Below are positions 25,327 to 33,773 of a stretch of 42,225 nt of DNA, one piece after another; the first letter of the stretch is position 1, and every line of letters starts with the position of its first letter. The DNA is from Thermoflexus sp. (lineage in GTDB: Bacteria; Chloroflexota; Anaerolineae; Thermoflexales; Thermoflexaceae): NCBI GenBank assembly GCA_025057635.1, contig JANXBD010000008.1, forward strand, positions 1 to 42,225, written 5' to 3'. Both the position numbers and the translations under genes were made by a program. The notes under the pieces are model-generated. The model saw only the letters and a list, made by a program, of their open reading frames with translations, made no database searches and was not told the DNA's origin.

Positions 25327-25998
25327 CCAGGCCCCTCCAGATGAGGATATCAGATCGTTCCGTTACGGTCTCAGCCTCCCTCAAGAGCGATTCAACAGGG
25401 GAAGGGAATCCTCATACGGATTGGGATATCCCCGGCAGCTTTGCCAATCATTACCTTATCCCCACACCCCATGAAGTCGTGTTAGGCTGAACGGAACGAA
25501 GCGCTACGGGATTTTAGAGACCGACGATGCAGGACGTTACCAAGGAAGCCCCCTCTCACCTTCGGATCCTCATGCTCAAAACACGAACAGGATACCCTTC
25601 GAAAAACCAGCGAAGCCATCATCAAGTCTTAGGAACCGGTTCGGCTTCAGGCTAAAGAAAAACTGGCGGTTCGAATAGCCCGCGGTAGTCATTAAGATCA
25701 CTTGAATCTCCCAAGGAGAGCCCGCATCCCCCTAGGGAACACCCAAAGCAATCGCTCCTATGCCTCTCATGCCTGAACGATCGCATCATAACGAGAGGAT
25801 GTAGGCGCCCAGGACAGCAAAAGCGATCCCAGTCAAGGATCGCAGCCCACGAGCTTTTCAGGGTGCATTCGAAGACTGCACTCATCGTCCCTTTCAACCT
25901 AGGCGAGAGCGTTCGTCTATGCGGGCTCGATCAAACCGCCGGAGGGTTTCTGTTTTCCGATTCCCGATTCCAGCCAGCTCAGGGCATGGCCCTGAAGA
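25327..25998. other. Non-coding interval with an inverted repeat next to the G5/3D gene stop
   Basis: 672 bases without a recognised gene. A perfect 7-bp inverted repeat (TCAGGGC, ATG loop, GCCCTGA) at 25979-25995 lies three bases past the G5/3D stop codon but has no U-tract. No riboswitch recognised upstream of the aminotransferase. Confidence 0.45.
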
Positions 25999-27471
25999 CT
26001 ATCTCGGAGGGGGAGCCGGCCACTCTGGCAAAATGTAGGAGATCGTCTCGGGAGGCGGAACCGGGGTCAGAAGATAGACGTCCACCCAGCGGTACCAGAG
26101 CACGAGATCCTCATCGTTATATCCGAGGTCGATCCGGCGGCCGATAATCCCACCACCAGTATCAGCGGCCAGCCCTACCCCATAACCGGGCACATACACT
26201 CTCCATCCCAAGCGGATCACACGAGGATCGACTGCAACGATCCCCCGCTGCATCGGAAGTCCTGTTCGAGTGCGGCCGAAGTAGGAAGCGGAGGGATGAA
26301 CGCCCGCTGTAGAGCGGCTATATGAGGTAGCCAGCATGCGAATCCGCCGCCAATATTCGATTGGCCCATCTGGCGTCTCCAGCGTGCGCACCACGATCTT
26401 CGTGCCATATGCCCATACCCGGGGCTTTGGAGGTTGAACAACGGTCTCCCCCACGACTTCTCGCGCGACCTGTTGACCGTTCTCATAGCGCACTCGGATC
26501 CGCCGCTGTAATATACCATTTCGCCCTGTGGATTTCTGCACCCACGTGTCCAGCTCCAGATTCGGATCGGCTTCCCACACAGTCTGAAAAGGAATTGGGG
26601 TTTCCTCGATGTCGAACCCCTCCGTTACCCGAATGACCCGGATAGTCTCACCGCCTTGGAGACGGCTTTCTTCACGAGGGATCACCCGATCCTGGCCGTG
26701 TAAGGAAATCCCCAGTTCCCACAGCAACTCCCGGACTGTGCGCGCAGTAGTGGAAACCACCTGGATGTGCCCATCGGCTTCCACAGTAATTGGGTGGGCA
26801 CGAAATAGCGTGACCTGCGTGCCGCCATTCAGCGGGGTCTCAGGTCCGGGCAACAATCGATCCCCCAGGCCGATCCCGATGCCAGCCTCCCGTAGTGCTG
26901 CCCCTACTGTGGGCGCTGTTGACCAGATCACACGTCGTTTCCCATCATCTAGGCGAATCACCAACGGGACAGACCGCACCACCCGGATCTCCTGAGGAGG
27001 CCCCTGCCGACCGAGCTCGGGAGAGTTAGCTTCCCCGTGCCGCCCATCCACCCATATCCTGTCCCCCGGCCCTAAGGCGATTCCTGCAGCAGCCAGGATC
27101 TCATGAGGATCGGAGTGAAGGGTGTAAAGGTCAACCCGGCGTGCGGGCGCTGCACCACGACCCTCGATTAGAACACGAACTGGCTTAGCCCGTCGAATGG
27201 AGATGGTAGCCGGGGGCCGAAGCGTGTGTGTAAGGGGAGGAAAAACCGCATCTTCCGGACGGAGCGTTATGCCCGCTTCCTGCAGCACGCCCTCGACCGT
27301 CCGTTGATGGGTTCTAATAGGGAGAACCTGATCTTCGAGGAGGATGGTTACGGTCTGTTGAGAGCACCAGTAACTCCATACACAAAGAGTGCCCAGCCCG
27401 AGCCAAGTCATCCATTTGAGCAGGATCCATCGGCTCATCGCAGCCAGTGCGGAACCCGGAACAAATTTCAT
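25999..27471 (-). CDS. G5 and 3D domain cell-wall protein with four DUF348 repeats
   Basis: About 490 residues. A membrane anchor or uncleaved signal lies at about residues 12-40 (LLKWMTWLGLGTLCVWSYW). Then come four DUF348-like units, each ending with a pattern like V-x-E-x-L-x-E-x-G-I-x-L-x-x-x-D (about 43-90, 100-145, 168-215, 222-270). A G5 domain follows (about 283-355, FQTVWEADPNLELDTWVQKS), and then a C-terminal 3D domain. The 3D Asp residues are in IVAVDPRVIRLGWRVYVPGY, LAADTGGG and GRRIDLGYND. This is the layout of YabE/RpfB-like and YuiC-like peptidoglycan-processing proteins; the 3D domain is a lytic-transglycosylase-type fold. The ATG at 27469-27471 has TAGG directly before it; a TTG nine bases upstream and an ATG at 27438 are alternatives. 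It starts about 25 bases after the SRP RNA. Confidence 0.9.
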   Translation of the reverse strand: MKFVPGSALAAMSRWILLKWMTWLGLGTLCVWSYWCSQQTVTILLEDQVLPIRTHQRTVEGVLQEAGITLRPEDAVFPPLTHTLRPPATISIRRAKPVRVLIEGRGAAPARRVDLYTLHSDPHEILAAAGIALGPGDRIWVDGRHGEANSPELGRQGPPQEIRVVRSVPLVIRLDDGKRRVIWSTAPTVGAALREAGIGIGLGDRLLPGPETPLNGGTQVTLFRAHPITVEADGHIQVVSTTARTVRELLWELGISLHGQDRVIPREESRLQGGETIRVIRVTEGFDIEETPIPFQTVWEADPNLELDTWVQKSTGRNGILQRRIRVRYENGQQVAREVVGETVVQPPKPRVWAYGTKIVVRTLETPDGPIEYWRRIRMLATSYSRSTAGVHPSASYFGRTRTGLPMQRGIVAVDPRVIRLGWRVYVPGYGVGLAADTGGGIIGRRIDLGYNDEDLVLWYRWVDVYLLTPVPPPETISYILPEWPAPPPR

Positions 27472-27496
27472 CCTACCCAAGATAGCTTAATGTAAG

Positions 27497-27776
27497 AGGC
27501 GGCCGTGCGCCCCTTGTCGAGCCCGCCTTTCCCCACCAGAGATCCCTCGGACGGCTCCGGCCCGGCGCCCCTGCGGCGCGCAAACCGGAACGGCTTACCG
27601 TTGCTCCCTTCCGGGCCTGGCGGGGTTCACCGGGGTTCGCCGCGCAGGACCGGACCTTCATCACCGGGAGGGATCTCCGCGAGGGGCCGCGCTAGCCCTC
27701 GAAGGGGATGTCAGCCCCGCGTCTGGCGGATTTCGGGTGCAGGGAACCGCCACCTCCCCGCCTGAGCACGGCCGCT
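27497..27776 (-). ncRNA. ffs: Signal recognition particle RNA, long form with Alu domain
   Basis: About 280 nt. The 5' end (GCGGCCGTGC, 27775-27766) pairs perfectly over 10 bp with the 3' end (GCACGGCCGC, 27508-27499). After the 5' strand come GGGGAGGTGGCGGTTCCC and AAATCCGCC, the conserved Alu-domain hairpins of Gram-positive-type long SRP RNA. The S domain is unmistakable: CCAGGCCCGGAAGGGAGCAA with the GGAA tetraloop (27606-27615), flanked by TCCTGCG and CGCAGGG arms. The RNA scaffolds Ffh and receptor FtsY for cotranslational membrane targeting; the Alu domain is the elongation-retarding part. Ends are set from the terminal helix and promoter and may be off by a few bases. Confidence 0.95.
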
Positions 27777-27782
27777 GGTTTT

Positions 27783-27811
27783 AGCGTATCGGATTCCCCA
27801 TGCGGTGTCAA
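27783..27811 (-). promoter_or_regulatory. SRP RNA promoter
   Basis: On the minus strand a consensus -35 TTGACA (27806-27811), a 17-base spacer and a -10 TACGCT (27783-27788). The expected start, about seven bases on (near 27776), coincides with the 5' end of the terminal SRP helix, which supports both assignments. Confidence 0.88.
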
Positions 27812-28000
27812 GCTGAAATCCATGGCCCGATAGGGCCGATTTGGCAGCCGATGCCAGACCCATTCGACTCGCCAACGCCTTGCACACCATGGGATCTTGT
27901 GATCCACCCCCCTTAACCAGAGCGGGCTAGGGCCTCTAGAGCATTAAGAAATACACGCCTAGAGCATTAGAGATCGGCGTAAAATCCAAGCAAAGCGAAC

Positions 28001-28046
28001 CATCGGGATGAGGAGAGGGAAGGCATCGGGATGAGGAGAGGGAAGG
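28001..28046. repeat. Perfect 23-bp tandem duplication upstream of rlmB
   Basis: CATCGGGATGAGGAGAGGG with a four-base AAGG tail occurs twice, head to tail, at 28001-28023 and 28024-28046. Slightly upstream, CTAGAGCATTA also repeats at 27936 and 27959, again 23 bases apart. The rest of the 27777-28102 interval, between the divergent SRP RNA promoter and rlmB, shows no gene. Confidence 0.9.
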
Positions 28047-28102
28047 AATGAACCGAGCTGGGGATTGCCACCAGAGATCGGGAATCGGGAGGACAAGTTG
28101 AG

Positions 28103-28888
28103 ATGAGAGGGAGGGAAAAGATTCAACGGGAATTTCTCTATGGACGCCACGCCGTGTATGAAGCCTTACGGGCTAGGCGACGACGGATTTACCGACTGTT
28201 AATCGCAGAAGGCCTTCAACCTCGACCCATCTTAGAGGAGATCCAAGCTCTGGCAATACGTCAAGGCATTCCTATCCAATCGGTGCCTCGTGCCCGCCTC
28301 GATGCCATCACCAAAGGTCATCAAGGGATCGTGGCCGAGACCGATCCGTATCCCTACGCGGATCTGGAGGAGGCATGGGCGCAAAGCGCCGGTCGATCCG
28401 ATCCACCTTTGTGGCTGGCCCTCGATTGCCTTCAGGATCCCCAGAACTTCGGCACATTATTGCGGGCTGCAGAGGCAATAGGGGTGCATGGCGTTCTGTT
28501 CCCCGAACATCGCAGTGCCCGAGTGACGCCTGCGGTAGTGAATGCATCCGCAGGTGCTGTAGAGCATCTTCTCGTGGTTCAGGTGACCAACTTAGTGCGG
28601 GCACTGGAGCAACTCAAAGCATGGGGGATGTGGATTGTAGGCCTCCAGCAGGATCCCCGCGCCATCCGTTACGATCAGGCGGATCTCAGCGGCCCGATCG
28701 CGCTGGTGGTGGGTAATGAGGAATCAGGCATCCGCCCTTTGGTTCGGCGCACCTGCGATTCTCTGATCTATCTCCCGATGCGAGGCCGGGTTGCCTCACT
28801 GAACGCCGCTACAGCTGGGGCCATTGCCCTCTACGAAATCGCGCGGCGCAGAAACTTCGAATCATCAAACCCCAGCTCGTCGGAATGA
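28103..28888 (+). CDS. rlmB: 23S rRNA (guanosine-2'-O-)-methyltransferase RlmB / TrmH-family
   Basis: 261-residue SPOUT methyltransferase with an N-terminal SpoU substrate-binding domain (REFLYGRHAVYEALRARRRR) and the trefoil-knot catalytic domain. Motif 1 is LQDPQNFGTLLRAAEA, motif 2 VVGNEESGIRPLVRR and motif 3 MRGRVASLNAATAGAIALYE. The GRHAVYEAL opening and the size match the RlmB group, which methylates G2251 (E. coli numbering) of the peptidyl-transferase loop; another TrmH-type target cannot be excluded. The ATG has GGGAGG ten bases upstream. It is the first plus-strand gene after the SRP RNA, and is separated from rpoC by rpoC's own promoter. Confidence 0.93.
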   Translation: MRGREKIQREFLYGRHAVYEALRARRRRIYRLLIAEGLQPRPILEEIQALAIRQGIPIQSVPRARLDAITKGHQGIVAETDPYPYADLEEAWAQSAGRSDPPLWLALDCLQDPQNFGTLLRAAEAIGVHGVLFPEHRSARVTPAVVNASAGAVEHLLVVQVTNLVRALEQLKAWGMWIVGLQQDPRAIRYDQADLSGPIALVVGNEESGIRPLVRRTCDSLIYLPMRGRVASLNAATAGAIALYEIARRRNFESSNPSSSE

Positions 28889-28979
28889 GGAGATCTAAGA
28901 CATGAACCCGTGAGCTGATCCTCTCGCCTCAGTTGTGCACATATCGAACAGGTGAAGCCAAACGTCCCATCAGGTGAAC

Positions 28980-29008
28980 TTGACAAAATGACCGCTTCCG
29001 CCTATATT
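28980..29008 (+). promoter_or_regulatory. rpoC promoter
   Basis: Consensus -35 TTGACA (28980-28985), a 17-base spacer and a -10 TATATT (29003-29008). The predicted start, near 29015, is about 280 bases before the rpoC start codon, leaving a long leader. An ATG lies at 29015-29017, at the predicted first base, and opens a 45-codon frame to 29152. Confidence 0.85.
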
Positions 29009-29055
29009 TATAAAATGATCCTCATGAAGATCCAGCACTCCCGTCGTGAAAGAAG

Positions 29056-29110
29056 AAGAGACTCCTTCTCTGACCCAAGGAGGTCAGGGAATGGTCTCTT
29101 GTTTTCATTT
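29056..29110 (+). promoter_or_regulatory. Possible transcription attenuator in the rpoC leader
   Basis: AAGAGAC (29056-29062) pairs with GTCTCTT (29094-29100). Inside, CTGACC (29070-29075) pairs with GGTCAG (29082-29087). The outer stem is followed by GTTTTCATTT. The element lies between the promoter and rpoC, so it would act as an attenuator or anti-termination target, not as the end of rlmB. The inner stem's loop contains an AAGGAGG-type sequence that could also be a ribosome site for leader translation. Nothing else is recognised in 28889-29295. Confidence 0.55.
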
Positions 29111-29295
29111 ACCAAGCATGTGCCCCCTCCGAATTTCAACCATCACTACTAATCATCCCTTGCTGCGATGGATAGAGATCCACTACTTGAGCGGAGAAGA
29201 CAGGCAGTCTTAGGTTGGGAAGGCCATCAAGGGCTGTCTTCGTATCCCGGGAGCTTCTCTATCCCCAACGCGAGTTGTCCTCAGAGGAGGCAGCT

Positions 29296-32200
29296 GTGGA
29301 GGCCAAAGAATTTCGTGCCTTACGGATCTCGCTGGCCTCGCCAGAGCAAATCCTGTCATGGTCTTATGGCGAGGTCACTAAGCCGGAGACCATCAACTAC
29401 CGTCGGCTCCGGCCAGAGAAGGATGGCCTGTTCTGTGAAGTCATCTTCGGCCCTACCCGGGACTATCAATGCTACTGTGGCAAGTATAAGGGTCCCCGAT
29501 ACAGGGGCATCGTCTGTGAGAAATGTGGCGTAGAGATCACCCGGGCAACTGTGCGCCGGGAACGAATGGGGGATATCAAACTGGCGGCCCCGGTGGCCCA
29601 TATCTGGTACACCCGGCGGGTTCCCTCTTACCTCGGCATGCTACTGGATATATCCCGCCGCAACCTCGATCGCGTCCTCTATTTTGCCCAGTATGTGATC
29701 ACGTCGGTGGATGAGGAGGCACGACAGCGGGCCTTAAAGCGCTTAGAGGAGGAGTTCGAGCGTGAGCGCCGGTCGATCGAGCTAAGGTATAAGAAGGAAA
29801 TCGAGACGCTTCTGTCCAAGATCCAAAAACTCGAGGAACGGGAGCGCCAAAAGCTGGCGGACCGGGAGGCGCGGATCGAGGAGAAGTGGGAGTCGGAGGT
29901 CGAGTCCTTGATGCGTGAGGCCCAGCGAACCCAGGCCCGCCTGGAGGAACGGCTGGGTAAGACGATTCGCGCCCCCATCGTCTTCGATCCTACCGGCGAG
30001 GTGATCGCGGACGCCGGGGAAACGGTGGGCCGGGAACATCTGGCCGCCCTAAAGCGGATCCTGGATGAACAACTGAACCGGATCAAAGAAAAGGAAGCAA
30101 CCGAGCGCTCCCGTGCCCTGGCGAAAACCGAAGAGACGTTGAAGGCCCTGCGCGAGGCCGTAGAGGAAAAAATCGCCGCCCTAAGGGATCAAGCCGCCCG
30201 CGAGATCGAGGCCCTGCGTCAGCGAATCCAGATGGAGCGCGATGAGCTGGTCAGCCTGGCTCCCCTCCAGTTCCTAGGAGAGAACAAGTATCGGGAATTG
30301 AAGAGCAAATGGGGGCAGGTCTTCAAGGCGGAGATGGGAGCAGAGGCCTTTCTCGAAATCCTCCAGCGCTTAGACCTGGAGCAAATGGCCAAGGAGTTAT
30401 GGCAGGAAATCCGCCAGGCCAAATCCAAGCAGCGTCGCAAGAAGGCCATCAAGCGCCTCCAGATCGTCCGCGCATTCCTCCGAAGTGGCAACCGCCCGGA
30501 GTGGATGATCCTGCGAGTCCTGCCGGTTCTTCCGCCAGACCTTCGGCCGATGGTTCAATTAGATGGCGGCCGTTTCGCAACTTCGGATCTCAACGATCTG
30601 TACCGGCGGGTGATCAATCGGAATAATCGTATGAGGCGGCTGTTGGATTTGAACGCCCCGGATGTAATCATTCGGAATGAAAAACGGATGCTCCAGGAAG
30701 CTGTAGACGCATTAATCGATAACTCCCAGCGGGGCAAGGCGATGTCTCGCCGCGGGCGCCGCGAACTGAAATCCCTCAGCGACATGCTGCGGGGCAAGAA
30801 GGGGCGATTCCGCCGGAATCTGCTAGGCAAACGGGTGGACTACTCCGGACGTTCGGTAATCGTGGTGGGGCCCCAGTTGAAGCTTCACCAGTGTGGCCTA
30901 CCCAAGACGATGGCCTTAGAGCTTTATAAGCCGTTCGTGATCGCCCGGCTGATCCAATATAACTATGCGGCTAACATCAAAGGCGCTCGGCGACTTGTCG
31001 AGCGCCAGCGCCCAGAGGTCTGGGAAGTGCTGGAGGAAGTGATCAAGGGACGCCCGGTCCTCCTGAACCGAGCCCCGACACTTCACCGATTGGGCATCCA
31101 GGCGTTTGAGCCTGTGCTGGTGGAAGGGAAGGCTATTCAGATTCACCCCTTGGTTTGCGCCGCCTTCAACGCGGACTTCGATGGGGATCAGATGGCCATT
31201 CACATTCCCTTATCCGATATGGCCGTCTGGGAGGCGCGGAACCTGATGCTGTCCAGCAAGAATTTGTTGCTGCCAGCCAACGGCGAGCCCGTGGTAGGCC
31301 CCACCAAAGACATGGTGTTAGGATGTTATTACATGACGATGACCATGCCCAACGGCGAGCCGGCATCTTCTCGAGTCTTCGCTAACCTGGAGGAGGTGGA
31401 GCTGGCCTATCATTTGGGCAAGATCTCTCTGCATACTCCAATCCGCGTCTATACCAACACCATTTACGATGAAAACAATCAACGTTATGCAGATGGAAAG
31501 CCTCGGCGACGACTCATCGAGACTACCGTTGGACGGGTCCTCTTCAATCTAATCCTGCCCGAGGGCCTCCGCTTCGTGAACGAGACTATGGACAAAGGCC
31601 GGCTCAAGGATCTGACGGCCCATTGCTTCCAATGGCTAGGACGCGAGGAAACGGTGAAGCTGGTCGATCGCTTGAAGGATATTGGCTTCCGTTACGCCAC
31701 TCGATCGGGTGTCACTATCGCCGTATCGGATCTGCCTATCCCATCTGCGAAACGAGAGGTGCTGGCGCGCTATGAGGCCTTGGTCGCGGAGGTGGAGCGT
31801 CAATATCGGCGAGGCCTGCTAACAGAAGAGGAACGATATAACCGAGTGATTGACCTGTGGCAGCGAGCGACCAATGAGATCGCGGAGGCGGTGAAGCAAA
31901 CGATTAGCTCAGACAATAACGTGGCGATTATGGCGCTCTCGGGTGCCACCAAAGGAGGCTTCCAGCCGGTGGCACAACTAGCCGGAATGCGCGGTCTGAT
32001 GGCTGATCCCACCGGTCGGATCATTGAGCTTCCCATTCGTTCAAATTTCCGGGAGGGGTTGACCACCATTGAATATTTCATCTCCACCCATGGCGCTCGG
32101 AAGGGTTTGGCTGACACGGCCTTGCGCACCGCCGACGCCGGTTACCTCACTCGTCGCTTAGTGGACGTGGCTCAAGATGTGATCATCAGCGCATATGATT

Positions 32201-33549
32201 GTGGCACCCGTTCGGGCATCTGGATTCGAACCACCGATGACGTCGGTGGCCAGACCCTGCAGGAGCGGATCTTTGGCCGCGTCTTGGCTGCGCCGGTTTT
32301 CGATCCCCGAACCGGCGCCCTGATCGCTGATACGGGCACGCTCGTGGATGAAGGACTGGCAGAGCGCATCGCAAGGGCCGGTGTCCAGGAGGTCTATGTT
32401 CGCTCGCCTATGACATGCCAGGTGCGGCATGGGATCTGTGCCCTCTGCTATGGGCGAGACCTAGGCACCGGCCGATTGGTAGAGATGGGCACCGCCGTAG
32501 GAATTATCGCCGCCCAGTCCATCGGTGAACCCGGCACTCAGCTCACATTGCGAACTTTCCACACCGGCGGCGTAGCTGGCGTGGCCGATATCACCCAGGG
32601 CCTCCCTCGAGTGGAGGAGATCTTTGAGGCGCGCCGGCATCCGAAGGGCGAGGGTCTGATGGCCGATATCGACGGTATCGTTCACATCCACCGCACAGAA
32701 GAGGGAGGGCGGCGGATCCGGATCGTTAAGAGCGAACAGAAGGAGGATATCTACGAGATCCCCGGCAACTGGTCGATCAAGGTAGAGGACGGCCAAGAGA
32801 TCGTCGAAGGACAGGTGCTGGCCAGCCGCGGAGAGCAGCAGATCACCGCTAAGCATAGTGGACGGGTCGTTTACCAAAAGGGCGAGCCTTTGAAAGTGGT
32901 CTATGAGCTTCGGGAAGAGCGGGAGTATGAGGTTCCGGCTACCGCCCGCCTGCTAGTGGAAGAGGGACAGCAGGTGAAGGCCGGAGACACGCTGACGGAA
33001 GGGCCCAAGAACCCCCACCGGATCCTGCGATTGCTGGGCCGCGAGGCTGTGCAACTATATCTGCTCAGCGAGCTCCAGAAAGTGTATCGTTCCCAAGGTG
33101 TGAACATCAACGATAAGCACTTCGAGGTCATCATCCGCAAGATGCTGAGCAAGGTTCAAATCATCAACCCGGGCGATACCGATTTCCTGCCCGGTGACCT
33201 GGTCGATCGCCTCGTCCTACAGCATATTCACGCGAAGCTGGCCGCGGAGGGCAAGCGCCCAGCAGTCGCTCAGCAAGTCCTGCTCGGCATCACTAAGGCC
33301 GCCTTAGCCACAGACTCCTTCCTATCAGCTGCTTCCTTCCAACATACGATCCGAGTGCTAGCAGGGACAGCCCTGGAAGGCAAGATCGATGAGCTACGTG
33401 GCCTAAAGGAGAATGTGATTATCGGACGTCTGATTCCCGCAGGAACCGGCTTCCGGTATTACGCAGAGAAACGCGGTGCCGAGTCTAAGTCCCACAGCAG
33501 CACCGGCCCTACCTTGGCGGAGGCAGTGACTACCTCGATCGATCTCTAA
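29296..33549 (+). CDS. rpoC: DNA-directed RNA polymerase subunit beta'
   Basis: 1417 residues; the catalytic subunit. Zinc site 1 is in [20 protein letters not shown]. The catalytic triad is in NADFDGDQ (Asp627, 629, 631). The bridge-helix/trigger-loop region includes [20 protein letters not shown] and [20 protein letters not shown]. Zinc site 2 runs from CGTRSGIWI to [17 protein letters not shown] Glu/Arg-rich coiled-coil insertion with a [15 protein letters not shown] segment occupies about residues 140-315, where Thermus also has an insertion. The start is GTG at 29296, with AGAGGAGG five bases before; the frame is open 27 codons further up without homology. rpoB, normally directly upstream, is absent. 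Own promoter, leader and terminator. Confidence 0.97.
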   Translation: MEAKEFRALRISLASPEQILSWSYGEVTKPETINYRRLRPEKDGLFCEVIFGPTRDYQCYCGKYKGPRYRGIVCEKCGVEITRATVRRERMGDIKLAAPVAHIWYTRRVPSYLGMLLDISRRNLDRVLYFAQYVITSVDEEARQRALKRLEEEFERERRSIELRYKKEIETLLSKIQKLEERERQKLADREARIEEKWESEVESLMREAQRTQARLEERLGKTIRAPIVFDPTGEVIADAGETVGREHLAALKRILDEQLNRIKEKEATERSRALAKTEETLKALREAVEEKIAALRDQAAREIEALRQRIQMERDELVSLAPLQFLGENKYRELKSKWGQVFKAEMGAEAFLEILQRLDLEQMAKELWQEIRQAKSKQRRKKAIKRLQIVRAFLRSGNRPEWMILRVLPVLPPDLRPMVQLDGGRFATSDLNDLYRRVINRNNRMRRLLDLNAPDVIIRNEKRMLQEAVDALIDNSQRGKAMSRRGRRELKSLSDMLRGKKGRFRRNLLGKRVDYSGRSVIVVGPQLKLHQCGLPKTMALELYKPFVIARLIQYNYAANIKGARRLVERQRPEVWEVLEEVIKGRPVLLNRAPTLHRLGIQAFEPVLVEGKAIQIHPLVCAAFNADFDGDQMAIHIPLSDMAVWEARNLMLSSKNLLLPANGEPVVGPTKDMVLGCYYMTMTMPNGEPASSRVFANLEEVELAYHLGKISLHTPIRVYTNTIYDENNQRYADGKPRRRLIETTVGRVLFNLILPEGLRFVNETMDKGRLKDLTAHCFQWLGREETVKLVDRLKDIGFRYATRSGVTIAVSDLPIPSAKREVLARYEALVAEVERQYRRGLLTEEERYNRVIDLWQRATNEIAEAVKQTISSDNNVAIMALSGATKGGFQPVAQLAGMRGLMADPTGRIIELPIRSNFREGLTTIEYFISTHGARKGLADTALRTADAGYLTRRLVDVAQDVIISAYDCGTRSGIWIRTTDDVGGQTLQERIFGRVLAAPVFDPRTGALIADTGTLVDEGLAERIARAGVQEVYVRSPMTCQVRHGICALCYGRDLGTGRLVEMGTAVGIIAAQSIGEPGTQLTLRTFHTGGVAGVADITQGLPRVEEIFEARRHPKGEGLMADIDGIVHIHRTEEGGRRIRIVKSEQKEDIYEIPGNWSIKVEDGQEIVEGQVLASRGEQQITAKHSGRVVYQKGEPLKVVYELREEREYEVPATARLLVEEGQQVKAGDTLTEGPKNPHRILRLLGREAVQLYLLSELQKVYRSQGVNINDKHFEVIIRKMLSKVQIINPGDTDFLPGDLVDRLVLQHIHAKLAAEGKRPAVAQQVLLGITKAALATDSFLSAASFQHTIRVLAGTALEGKIDELRGLKENVIIGRLIPAGTGFRYYAEKRGAESKSHSSTGPTLAEAVTTSIDL

Positions 33550-33576
33550 AACAGGCGGTCTGATGAAGGCACCTCG

Positions 33577-33621
33577 GGGGTTGGGAAGAAATGCCTCGTT
33601 CGGTCCCAACCCCTTTTTTTT
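33577..33621 (+). terminator. Intrinsic terminator after rpoC
   Basis: GGGGTTGGGA (33577-33586) pairs perfectly with TCCCAACCCC (33604-33613), followed by eight T residues (33614-33621). It starts 28 bases after the rpoC stop. Textbook rho-independent terminator. Confidence 0.95.
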
Positions 33622-33773
33622 AGGATGATGGACGCCCGCTGAGAGCCCTGTATGATGGTGGTGCGAGACACTGAAGAACAGTGATTCAGCTCCCACTCGA
33701 TGGCGATTAGGAACCAGACTCGATCTTGGAAAATCTCGCCCATTTCAGTTAAAGCTAAGAGGACAGCACCCTT

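Noticed and set aside
27936-28046. CRISPR-like or satellite array
   Set aside because: Only two copies per repeat, no spacers and no palindromic repeat; this is a simple duplication.
29215-29295. Longer rpoC N-terminus from a TTG at 29215
   Set aside because: No ribosome binding site and no homology in the extra 27 codons, while the GTG at 29296 has AGAGGAGG at ideal spacing.
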